This document shows, one piece after another, positions 1 to 7,467 of a stretch of DNA of 64,000 nucleotides. Position numbers and translations under genes: made by a program. The notes below the pieces were generated by a model, which was not told the origin of the DNA, searched no databases, and saw nothing but the letters and a program-made list of their open reading frames with translations. This stretch comes from Lachnospiraceae bacterium (GTDB taxonomy: Bacteria; Bacillota; Clostridia; Lachnospirales; Lachnospiraceae), in assembly GCA_910575555.1 (NCBI GenBank), contig CAJTFX010000007.1, positions 1 to 64,000 on the forward strand, in the 5' to 3' direction. The stretch's first letter is position 1, and each line of letters begins with the position of its first letter.

Positions 1-1
1 A

Positions 2-619
2 AAAGAACATACCCCATCAAGAAATGTAAAAATGGATTATCATTGTAAAGAGGTTGTGATTCACCGTCCACAAAGAAGAAGGGAGAAGCATTTACGGGAA
101 AAGCTGACGCTGACAGCAATCTATGTGCATGAATCCGGGAAAAAGGGGATGGAATGGTTTCTGCTGACAACAGTAAAGGTGAAAAATGAAAAAGAGATAG
201 AAAAGCTGATACAGTGTTATGCACATAGATGGAAAATAGAGCGGTTTCATTTTATATTAAAGAGTGGGTGTAAAATAGAAAAGAATCAGGCAAGGGAATA
301 TGAAAGATTAAGTTATTTGACATTGTTATATTCAGTCATTGCAATGCAGATATTAAATTTGACCTATCTAGGGAAAATATGTCCAGAAATATCAAGTGAG
401 ATTGTATTTGATGAAGAGGAATGGAAAGTATTATACTGCTGTGCAAGGAAAATCAAAGAAGTTCCTGAAACGTATCCGCTCAAAGAAGCGATTTATGATT
501 TGGTAATTCTAGGAGGGATGAAAGGCGCTCCGAGCGATGGTATGCCCGGAGCACGTTCTATTTGGCAAGGGTTAGAGGTGCTATGCGCATTGCTTGCTTA
601 TCGAAGTTATCTTATATAA
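2..619 (+). CDS. IS4-family transposase, C-terminal part (cut by window edge)
   Basis: This is the C-terminal portion of a DDE transposase; the reading frame is open to the left edge, so the N-terminus and the first two acidic catalytic residues lie outside the window. The visible part carries the IS4-family signature Y-(2)-R-(3)-E-(6)-K in YAHRWKIERFHFILK, which holds the catalytic glutamate. The C-terminal IWQGLEVLCALLAYR segment resembles the end of Tn5/IS4-type transposases. The first ATG in frame is at 32, but it is internal. Base composition is more AT-rich than most downstream genes, as expected for an insertion element. Whether the element is intact cannot be judged. Confidence 0.85.
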   Translation, partial: KEHTPSRNVKMDYHCKEVVIHRPQRRREKHLREKLTLTAIYVHESGKKGMEWFLLTTVKVKNEKEIEKLIQCYAHRWKIERFHFILKSGCKIEKNQAREYERLSYLTLLYSVIAMQILNLTYLGKICPEISSEIVFDEEEWKVLYCCARKIKEVPETYPLKEAIYDLVILGGMKGAPSDGMPGARSIWQGLEVLCALLAYRSYLI

Positions 620-623
620 ATGT

Positions 624-660
624 GGGTCAAGTTAAGAGCAAGCTACGGGGTATTTGACCC
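624..660. repeat. inverted repeat beyond the transposase
   Basis: GGGTCAA at 624-630 is repeated inverted as TTGACCC at 654-660, just after the transposase stop codon. It may be part of the right end of the insertion element, but the left end is not in the window, so a terminal inverted repeat cannot be confirmed. Confidence 0.3.
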
Positions 661-727
661 TCGCGGCATTCGCCAAATATCCGCGCGAGCGCGGCTGCCT
701 GGCTCATTGCTCGCGGAAATAAACGGA

Positions 728-758
728 AAAAAATCCTCCGAAACATCGGAGGATTTTT
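728..758. terminator. bidirectional intrinsic terminator
   Basis: A perfect 9-bp stem (ATCCTCCGA / TCGGAGGAT) with a 4-nt loop is flanked by A-runs on the left and T-runs on the right. It lies between the convergent transposase and histidine kinase genes and can end transcription in both directions. Confidence 0.85.
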
Positions 759-760
759 CA

Positions 761-1882
761 TCAAAAATATATGGTAAAACACATTCTTTGCGGATTGTTC
801 TTCGCATGAAACGTATATGGAATAGAAAGTGCAGAAAAAATAGTATCCACAATATATAAACCTAAACCATTTCCTCCTTTCTCTCTGCTCCTTGCATAAT
901 CAAGACGGTAAAATGGCTCAAACAAGCGGGGGATTTCCGATTGCCTAACAGGGATACATTCATTCTCAACAACAAGATTTCTGCCATCCATATAAACAGA
1001 AATCAGCTTTCCGCTTTCTGTATATGCAACTGCATTTGCAAGAATATTAGAAACTGCCTTTTCAAATAAGGAAATGGGTATACTGACTGCAAAATGCTGT
1101 GGCAGGCAGACAGAAAAATTTATCTCGTTTGCAGCGGCAATCAGTTTATATGGCTCACAAAGGTTTGTGAGCAATTCTGGCAAATTTATTTCAGTCGGTT
1201 TTTCTTCATTTATGATATTCATTTTGGATGCTTCTAGAATTTCATGTATCATCTCGGAAAGCTGTTCTGTTATTTCTTTGCACTCTGGCAGATATACGTC
1301 ATAGTCTTGATATTTTCCTACTCCAAGTATCATATTTTCAAGAGTGGCGTTTAAAGCAGTAACAGGCGTTTTTAATTCGTGGGAAGCCGCACGTAAAAAA
1401 TCTATTTTCAATTTCTCGCTTTCCTGCACATACTTTTTTTCTAATTCAAGATTACGGATTGCCTTCAGCAAATTCCTGTAAAGGCTATTGATATTCTCTG
1501 CCAAATCTTCAATTTCATCTCCCGAAGTTACAGAACATATGGCAGATTTATCCATTTTTGTCATGCGCTGCGCTGTTTCTGATAAATGACAAATATTTCG
1601 CGTTATGCTTCTGGAAAAAAGTGCAGCACAGACAATGGCAATCACAATACAACAGGAAACAGAAACAGGCAGGGCACGTTTTATCGTAAATGTTACAAAC
1701 TGTGAGGCATCTACGTCCGTACTGACGAAAAATCCGTCCAGTTCCATTCCTTTCTCGCCGACAAGCCCTAAAGATATTTGCGGGGCAAGAACATACATGA
1801 TGCCATGTGCAGTTATTACAATAAATATCAAGACGCTCAATGTATATAAAAATGTCTTAGGAAATATTTTTATTCGTACCAT
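761..1882 (-). CDS. sensor histidine kinase (HAMP type)
   Basis: This is a membrane sensor kinase of a two-component system, paired with the regulator just upstream. It shows an N-terminal membrane segment, a short extracytoplasmic loop of about 40 residues, a second membrane segment and a HAMP-like linker. The H-box RAASHELKTPVTAL, the N-box ISNILANAVAY and the G-box GGNGLGLYIVDTIF follow in the usual order. The start is placed at the ATG ending at 1882, which has AGGCGG about 6 nt upstream; it overlaps the regulator by 26 nt. Start codons further upstream in frame (to 1909) would lengthen the overlap. The signal is unknown. Pairs of this kind sit near mobile elements and often respond to antimicrobial peptides, but that is inference. 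Confidence 0.85.
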   Translation of the reverse strand: MVRIKIFPKTFLYTLSVLIFIVITAHGIMYVLAPQISLGLVGEKGMELDGFFVSTDVDASQFVTFTIKRALPVSVSCCIVIAIVCAALFSRSITRNICHLSETAQRMTKMDKSAICSVTSGDEIEDLAENINSLYRNLLKAIRNLELEKKYVQESEKLKIDFLRAASHELKTPVTALNATLENMILGVGKYQDYDVYLPECKEITEQLSEMIHEILEASKMNIINEEKPTEINLPELLTNLCEPYKLIAAANEINFSVCLPQHFAVSIPISLFEKAVSNILANAVAYTESGKLISVYMDGRNLVVENECIPVRQSEIPRLFEPFYRLDYARSREKGGNGLGLYIVDTIFSALSIPYTFHAKNNPQRMCFTIYF

Positions 1883-2546
1883 ATTCGTCCGCCTCATATT
1901 TATACCCAATTCCTTTTACCGTAACAATGCAGTCAAGATGCAGTTTTTTCCGCAGGTTTTTTATATAAGTATCTACTGTCCTGTCAATAATAGGATGGCT
2001 GTCGCCCCATAAATCGTCAAGTATCTGGGAACGGGTCAGAACCAGTCCTTTATGCTCCACAAACAATTTCAGCAAGTCAATCTCTTTTGGAGTAACGTCG
2101 ATTTTTCCATTGTCATCTTTTGCTGTATAACCTAAAAAATCTACAATTACATTTCCAAATTCGATTGTATCTGGTAAAATCCCCTTTCCGCTTCTTCTTA
2201 AAAGTGCAGTAATGCGCCGCCCTAACAAAATCATGGAAAAGGGTTTTACGATATAGTCATCTGCCTGTCCGTCAAAGCTGGAAACTTGTGTATATTCGTC
2301 CCCTATTGCTGTTAGCATAAGTATCGGGACAGAACTTTTTTCTCTGATTTCATGCAAAACAGAAAGCCCCGATATTTTTGGAAGCATAATGTCAAGTACA
2401 ATTAAGTCAATCCTGCTATTGCTAAAACATTGCAGCGCAGATTCCCCATCATATGCAGGAATTAATTTGTGTCCCGCTAATTTCAGATACTCGCAAATCG
2501 CTTCATTTGTTTTTCGGTCGTCTTCAACAATAAGTAATGCCGCCAT
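1857..2546 (-). CDS. OmpR/PhoB-family response regulator
   Basis: This is a two-domain transcription factor. The receiver domain contains the acidic pair in VEDD, the phospho-acceptor Asp in LIVLDIMLPK and the conserved Lys in DDYIVKPF. The C-terminal winged helix ends with the typical VKGIGYKYE hairpin. The start is the ATG ending at 2546, which has GAGGTG 6 nt upstream; an in-frame GTG three codons earlier is less likely because it overlaps that ribosome site. The gene overlaps the downstream kinase gene, so the two are translated together and form one signalling unit. Confidence 0.9.
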   Translation of the reverse strand: MAALLIVEDDRKTNEAICEYLKLAGHKLIPAYDGESALQCFSNSRIDLIVLDIMLPKISGLSVLHEIREKSSVPILMLTAIGDEYTQVSSFDGQADDYIVKPFSMILLGRRITALLRRSGKGILPDTIEFGNVIVDFLGYTAKDDNGKIDVTPKEIDLLKLFVEHKGLVLTRSQILDDLWGDSHPIIDRTVDTYIKNLRKKLHLDCIVTVKGIGYKYEADEYGTNKNIS

Positions 2547-2685
2547 ATAAATCACCTCTTTTTCAGCTTAACACACCAATATGGAGCGAATGTGAAATTT
2601 TAGAAAGAACATCCGTTTATATACTAATTTACATCTATTATAACCGCTTATATAAATAGCAGCAATTATGTAAATAGGATTTTTC

Positions 2686-2726
2686 CTCTCTTGTAACAGG
2701 AGATAACATCTCTTATAACCAGAGAT
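2686..2726. promoter_or_regulatory. operator-like inverted repeats in divergent promoter region
   Basis: The 247-bp gap between the divergent regulator gene (ends 2546) and the Xre gene (starts 2803) is AT-rich. It contains CTC-N9-GAG around 2688-2702 and ATCTC-N9-GAGAT at 2708-2726, adjacent inverted repeats of similar sequence. They could be binding sites for the Xre protein or the OmpR-type regulator. No clean -35/-10 pair was identified. Confidence 0.4.
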
Positions 2727-2802
2727 TTCACATCGTTTAATAGGATACTACACCTCTGTAAAATATAAAGGTAAAAAATTTCAGAATACAGGTGGTGAAC
2801 TT

Positions 2803-3165
2803 ATGGACAAAAGAAACAACGATTTTGACTTTGATTTCAGACCATTAGGGCTGGCAATCAAAAAAGCCCGTAAAGCTCAAGGTGTAACCAGAGAACAGCT
2901 TGCAGAGCTTATTGATTATAATCCCAGACATCTTCAAGCTGTTGAAAATGAGGGGCAGTATCCAAACATAGAGCTGTTTCTCCAACTTATTACAATGTTT
3001 GATGTATCAGTTGACGAACATATACATACGGGAGAAAAAGCAAAGAAAAGTTCTATCTGAAGACGTTTGGATGCTATGCTTGACCGACTGGATGACAGAG
3101 AACTGTTGATTATGGAAGCAACTGTAAAAGGGCTATGTAAGGCAAAAGAGCAGCCAGAGGATTGA
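2803..3165 (+). pseudogene. Xre-family regulator interrupted by an in-frame TGA
   Basis: The first 85 codons (2803-3060) encode a small Xre-type helix-turn-helix protein with LGLAIKKARKAQGVTREQLAEL and a second helix around NPRHLQAVEN. Translation would stop at TGA 3058-3060, but the same frame stays open for 34 more codons to 3165, giving RRLDAMLDRLDDRELLIMEA, the acidic C-terminal tail usual for this family on mobile elements. A CGA-to-TGA change would explain the break. The start has GGTGG upstream (AGGTGGTGAACTT before ATG). The truncated 85-residue protein still has a complete HTH and may bind DNA. The unusually well kept tail argues for a recent mutation. Confidence 0.75.
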
Positions 3166-4598
3166 CCTCTGGTTTTCCTTTTGCCCTGTCCAACTAATAG
3201 TTCGGGCATCCTTATGTAGAGAAAGTAGTTATGAAAAGAAAGCAGAGAAATAGCCGTTAGAATGCCGTGTTCTCTGCTTTCGATACATATATTTCCGTGT
3301 TCCTTTACAAGATACAGTTTTTGATTTCTGGAACGTACTTTCTCCGGCTCTGAATACTGAACAATTCCTTCTGCCATCAGTTCCTTTAATGCTTTTGACA
3401 AGGTGGACGTTACTTTCGTATAACCAAGTTCGGACGCCAGCTCCGAAGTGGAAAGATTTCTGTTTTCTGTCAAAGTGGCCACCACAAGCTCTTTCAGATC
3501 CGGCAGACTGCGGCGTTGCTTTTTCTTTGGGGCAGCAGCAGTTTCCGGCATAAGAAAATTCTTATGAATGGGCAGAATCACCGTAAAATATGTCCTTTCT
3601 TCATCAGTTTCAAATAATGGCATATCCGAACCGTTTGCTTCCATAGCATGGAGAATTGTGGGGATTCCGGTATTTCGTCCCTCCACCAGTTTCAGCTCTT
3701 TTAGAAAATCTCCGATTCTCCGGTTCCGATAACGCCGGGAAATCAGGCGTCGGTTCATCAAATCATCATTACTGATTGTGCGGTCCGGTCCCGGCAGGCT
3801 GGTAATTTCCATCCGGTCCGGCGTGACAGTAACCGTAATCGGTTCCCCGATTTGATATGACTTGTGGTAGATAGCATTGGACAGGCTTTCTTCTACCGCT
3901 GCATACGGCAGGTTAAAAATGCGTACTGCTTCTGCCTGGTCGGGAAGTGTGATTACTTTTTCCTTGATGATGTAGTTTTTAATATAACTGAGCGCATCCC
4001 GCAGCTGGCGGTCAAGAGAACCCGCAAAAATCTTTTCTGTCATTCCAATGCCGGTCGGGTCGGGTTTATCAACCACCTCTATCCGGGCATACGGGAAAAA
4101 ATCATCCGGGCGCTCATGGAAGAACATCAACCCTACATTCAATGGCCGTTTCCATTCCGAAGGCCCACCAATCAGGCGCATGGAAGCTGCGGTTTCTGTA
4201 ACTGGCTGGGTAAGCGAGCGTTCATACAGATCACTCTTTACCGCATAAAGGAATTCCGAAATCAGGCTGCATAAAACAATGATCTCTTTTCCTTCATAAG
4301 AAACCTGCTCTACAATCGGAATATAGCGCGGCTCAATCAGATTACATTTTTGTAGCAATTCTTTATTGATTCGGTCAATGGAACTTTTGCTTAAACCTTT
4401 GACCGGGAGCTTCGGCATTCCATCTTCTTCCTCAATTCCAATAATGATATAGCCGCCGCCCCAGTTATCAATATCATTTGCGAAAGCACAAATAGAGTGC
4501 AAAATTGGTTCAGGATTCCAGTCGCCCTTATATTCAATACGCGCGCTCTCAATCACACGCCGGTTAATTAAATCTGATACATTGATTGGCAGTGCCAT
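2934..4598 (-). CDS. AlbA/Schlafen-type ATP-binding regulator with displaced 3' end
   Basis: The protein starts with an AlbA_2 (divergent AAA-4) domain, seen as ARIEYKGDWNPEPILHSICA and GGGYIIIGIEEEDG. It continues with an ATPase-C4-like region (RRYRNRRIGDFLKELKLVEG, NTGIPTILHAME) and ends with a winged helix (STSELASELGYTKVTSTLSK). Such proteins are DNA-binding regulators common on mobile elements. The start at 4598 has AGGAGG 5 nt upstream. The recognisable protein ends near YLVKEHGN at about 3300. The last roughly 77 codons (below 3165) are simply the antisense of the Xre gene, so the natural C-terminus has probably been replaced by read-through. Confidence 0.7.
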   Translation of the reverse strand: MALPINVSDLINRRVIESARIEYKGDWNPEPILHSICAFANDIDNWGGGYIIIGIEEEDGMPKLPVKGLSKSSIDRINKELLQKCNLIEPRYIPIVEQVSYEGKEIIVLCSLISEFLYAVKSDLYERSLTQPVTETAASMRLIGGPSEWKRPLNVGLMFFHERPDDFFPYARIEVVDKPDPTGIGMTEKIFAGSLDRQLRDALSYIKNYIIKEKVITLPDQAEAVRIFNLPYAAVEESLSNAIYHKSYQIGEPITVTVTPDRMEITSLPGPDRTISNDDLMNRRLISRRYRNRRIGDFLKELKLVEGRNTGIPTILHAMEANGSDMPLFETDEERTYFTVILPIHKNFLMPETAAAPKKKQRRSLPDLKELVVATLTENRNLSTSELASELGYTKVTSTLSKALKELMAEGIVQYSEPEKVRSRNQKLYLVKEHGNICIESREHGILTAISLLSFHNYFLYIRMPELLVGQGKRKTRGQSSGCSFALHSPFTVASIINSSLSSSRSSIASKRLQIELFFAFSPVCICSSTDTSNIVISWRNSSMFGYCPSFSTA

Positions 4599-4679
4599 AA
4601 TAACCTCCTGACAGATGTGGAACATCCCCCATTAACTTACCCCTTTATTGTATCAGATATTCTGGCAAAAGCAAGGGAT

Positions 4680-4893
4680 ACGAAAAAGATCAAATTAGGA
4701 ATTGCTGAAAATGGTCAATCAAGGCTTGCCCCAATTCGCCCTCATACACAGCGATTTATCCTGACTTGCTAAAATGCGCTGGTAGTACATGGTGTTGATC
4801 TGCCGTTCCAGCTGCCGGACACGCCACGCAGATTTTGCACATTCTTCTGCATAAAAAGTCCTTGCCAGTTCATCCTGAACACGCATCAAAAGC
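4680..4893 (-). pseudogene. DUF1016 (YhcG-type nuclease) fragment
   Basis: The minus strand encodes VQDELARTFYAEECAKSAWR followed by RQLERQINTMYYQRILASQ, which matches the N-terminal domain of DUF1016/YhcG PDDEXK nuclease proteins. A frame shift follows, and another frame continues with YEGELGQALIDHFQQFLI, also typical of this family. Both ends are missing and at least one frameshift is present, so this is a relic. It abuts the MobC fragment on the same strand and belongs to the mosaic of mobile-element debris here. Confidence 0.6.
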
Positions 4894-5265
4894 CGATAAT
4901 AGGACTAACTCACTTCGCTCCACAGTGTGAAGCAAATTGAAAATATACATTTCGGCACACAGTGTGTGCCGAATCGGAAACAAGCAATAGAACTGACGCA
5001 TCGCCCGAAGATTACAGACAGTAAAGCCCTTTCCAAACCCAACAGTCAGCTGGTTCAGGTTGTTGCTGCTCCGGCGCAGGAGGGACACCAGCTCCTTCAG
5101 CTCCGGCAAATCCAGCTTTACCACATAACCGTCCAACGCCATTTTCCGCAGATAGGCTTCCCGGTTGACTGTCCCAAGCTGGGACATTTTCTGCTCGATC
5201 AGAGCCAGCTCCTCCGGGGACTGGCTTTTCAGCCAATCCCGGAAGGTATCTTGTTCAGCGGCCAT
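4870..5265 (-). pseudogene. MobC-like mobilisation protein remnant
   Basis: The first about 70 codons encode NREAYLRKMALDGYVVKLDL and ELVSLLRRSSNNLNQLT, typical of MobC/relaxosome accessory proteins of mobilisable elements. After LNQLT the sequence departs from the family, which usually continues with an arginine-rich RVN segment, so the 3' half is foreign sequence read into by chance. No relaxase gene follows. It is a truncated relic of a mobilisable transposon or integrative element. Confidence 0.6.
4951..4973. repeat. perfect palindrome inside mobilisation debris
   Basis: TTCGGCACAC and GTGTGCCGAA form a perfect 10-bp inverted repeat around a 3-nt centre. It lies at the break point of the MobC fragment. 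Origins of transfer often carry such repeats near mobC, so it could be a relic oriT, but no nic-site consensus was recognised. Alternatively it is a terminator stem or chance palindrome. Confidence 0.35.
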
Positions 5266-5295
5266 CTTCTCATAAAGGGCAACAATACTGCCTAT

Positions 5296-5892
5296 GTCAG
5301 TCAGATATTATTAGACAAGACTTTCTACTGCTGTACCAAATACCGTAAGTTTGGAAAAGACGGGTGTTCATCACACAACATTGAAGCGAGGACGGTTCAC
5401 GAAGTTGTGCTTGCGGATATTCAGAAACACGCAGGACAGGCATTGACGGACAGGAAAGCAATGGTAACGGAAATTGCGGAGCGTCTTAATCTCCAAATGT
5501 CAGCGGACAAGGCACAGCAGAAAAAGGAACCAAGGCAATATAAACAGCGAGTGTCGGAGATTGAAAACCTGTATGCCAAACTGTACGAGGACTTGACAAG
5601 GGAACTGTTAACCGAAAAGCGTTTCCAAATGTTGTCGGCAAGGTATGACAGCGAGCAGGAAGAACTGACGGCCAAGATAAAGGAACTTGAAAAAAGTGCC
5701 ATAGCGGACAAGGAGCTGTTATCTTCCATAGAGCAGTTTGCGGAGCAGATAAGCGATTATGCAGGAATAACAAAACTCAATTTTAAGATAATCAATCAAC
5801 TGATAGAAAAGTTTTTTCTATACAACACGGGCAGTAAATTATTTTTAACAAAATTTCCAGTACACAGACAATTCAGAGTTCCCTTCTTCTAA
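5296..5892 (+). pseudogene. large serine recombinase, C-terminal fragment
   Basis: The frame encodes KTFYCCTKYRKFGKDGC, part of the recombinase zinc-ribbon region. It is followed by a long coiled coil containing YKQRVSEIENLYAKLYEDL and KRFQMLSARYDSEQEELTAK, characteristic of TnpX-like large serine recombinases. The catalytic N-terminal resolvase domain is absent. The C-terminal tail after INQLIEKFF also departs from the family. Sequence upstream in the same frame is antisense of the MobC relic. This is therefore debris of the enzyme that once moved an integrative element. Confidence 0.65.
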
Positions 5893-6018
5893 TCTGAACA
5901 AATCTGAAAAACACGATTAGAAAATTTCCATAAGCCGTTGTTTGTAAAAATCTATATTTTCGTTTATAACTAACAACAACATGCCCGCCTAAATACCTCT
6001 CACTCGAAAGTGCACATA

Positions 6019-6969
6019 TTACATCACGCTAATTCCCATCATCCGGCAAATTACCGCCACGGCTGGGATGGCTGCAACTGACAGGAGGGTGGTCACTGCT
6101 ACGCCTCTGGAGGACAGTTCGCTGTCGCAGTCATACTGCTGGGCCAGCATGGCAGTCATGCTTCCCACGGGAGTTGCCAGGACTACCAGGCAGACGCCCA
6201 GCAATATGGGGTTATCCACAAACCAGGAAAGGGCCCACATGCTGATGATGGGAATCAGCAGCAGCTTCACTCCTGAAAATATCAGAAGCCGCACATCCGT
6301 CACCAGCTCCCGGAATGACATCTGGCCAAAGGAAGCTCCGATTACCATCATACTCAAAGGAGCTGTTAAATCTGCAAACATATCAAAAATCTGAGTGAAA
6401 ATTTCCGGCAGATGTATATTTCCAAAGTACAGAATCAATGCCCCAACAGCTGACAGCACTCCCACATTTACAATTTTCTTCATGCTGTTCAGAAATTTTC
6501 TGCCAGGTTTTTCATTACCTGCCGAATTCTGATCCAAACACAAAATCCCGTAGGTATAGATCAGCACATTGTAGATCAAAACAAACAGCGCCGCATACAA
6601 AAGCGACTCTTTTCCATACAATGCGGACAGCAAAGGAAATCCCATAAATCCAATATTAGAAAATACCGTCATTACCCGGTACACTCCATACTGGGACTTA
6701 TCCACACGAAGCAGCCACGGAAGAACTGCTGCAAGCCCAATCAGGCATGCAAAGATAATCAGCGCAACCAGAACCGTAAGCGCCAGATCCCCCGGCTGTA
6801 TCCGGCTGTCCCCGGACACACTGGCCAAAATCATGGAGGGATTGGCAATATTCACCACAATCCATGATACTTTTTTACAGGTATCCTCATCCAGAACTTC
6901 TTTTTTTTCCGCAAAAAAACCTGCCAGCATAATCAGAAATAATACCAGCATCTGTTGTAAAATTATCAT
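6019..6969 (-). CDS. AEC-family transporter (auxin efflux carrier fold)
   Basis: The 316-residue protein is almost entirely hydrophobic, with about ten predicted membrane segments in two similar halves. Family-like motifs include NIANPSMILASV near the N-terminus, FSNIGFMGFPLL in the first half and VATPVGSMTAMLAQQYDCD near the C-terminus. Bacterial AEC members export or take up small carboxylates such as malate; the substrate here is unknown. The start has AGGAGG 5 nt upstream. Gene length is normal for the family. Downstream lies only mobile-element debris, so it is probably a single-gene unit. Confidence 0.85.
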   Translation of the reverse strand: MIILQQMLVLFLIMLAGFFAEKKEVLDEDTCKKVSWIVVNIANPSMILASVSGDSRIQPGDLALTVLVALIIFACLIGLAAVLPWLLRVDKSQYGVYRVMTVFSNIGFMGFPLLSALYGKESLLYAALFVLIYNVLIYTYGILCLDQNSAGNEKPGRKFLNSMKKIVNVGVLSAVGALILYFGNIHLPEIFTQIFDMFADLTAPLSMMVIGASFGQMSFRELVTDVRLLIFSGVKLLLIPIISMWALSWFVDNPILLGVCLVVLATPVGSMTAMLAQQYDCDSELSSRGVAVTTLLSVAAIPAVAVICRMMGISVM

Positions 6970-6995
6970 ATTTTCCTCCTGTCACACAAGTCCCG

Positions 6996-7466
6996 CTAAA
7001 ATCTGAAGCCTTTTCTTTGGCATCTCATATTCCGCTTCCCATCCTGCAAACCAGAAAACTGGTTAAAATCCATCAGCGGATGCAGGCGCACCGGCTGATT
7101 TGTCCTGTTGTCCACCAAAAATCCCCAGTTTCCCCAATGCCGATCTGCATTTCCCACCAGATAGTCCAGAAGATTCATCATATCATAAGAATATCCGTCC
7201 AGTTTTAAAATATACTCCTCCACATTGATCTCATGGTTGCAGGCATAGATTTGAAATGCTTCTCTGGACACAATACTATATTCCTTTGTAGTCATAATCT
7301 GACTGGCAGAAACTTTTTGCCCTTCAAACTCTTCAATGTCCTCTCCCTCCTCCAGCTACAGAGAAAAGGGCAGAAACTCCGGCTCGTATATCCTGCAATG
7401 CCCATGGGTATCCACCTTGGCAGTTATTTTTTCACCATGCATAATTTCATAACTGCATGTTTCCAT
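6996..7466 (-). pseudogene. HipA-like kinase gene, amber-interrupted and internally shortened
   Basis: Starting at METCSYEIMHGEKITA (7466), the frame meets TAG at 7356-7358 and then continues open through LEEGEDIEEFEG to the stop at 6996. The second part contains VGNADRHWGNWGFLVDN and LHPLMDFNQF, resembling the catalytic N-x-D-R-H-x-x-N loop and the metal-binding DFxQ of HipA-like kinases. The full protein would be about 156 codons, much shorter than the usual 300-plus, so the kinase N-lobe is largely missing. The tail after FNQF also looks shifted. The gene starts 1 nt after the neighbouring large gene and was probably cotranscribed with it. Confidence 0.65.
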
Positions 7467-7467
7467 T

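Noticed and set aside
4927-5295. N-terminal extension of the serine recombinase frame
   Set aside because: This part is antisense to the MobC remnant and does not resemble a resolvase domain; only the portion after about 5296 is recombinase.
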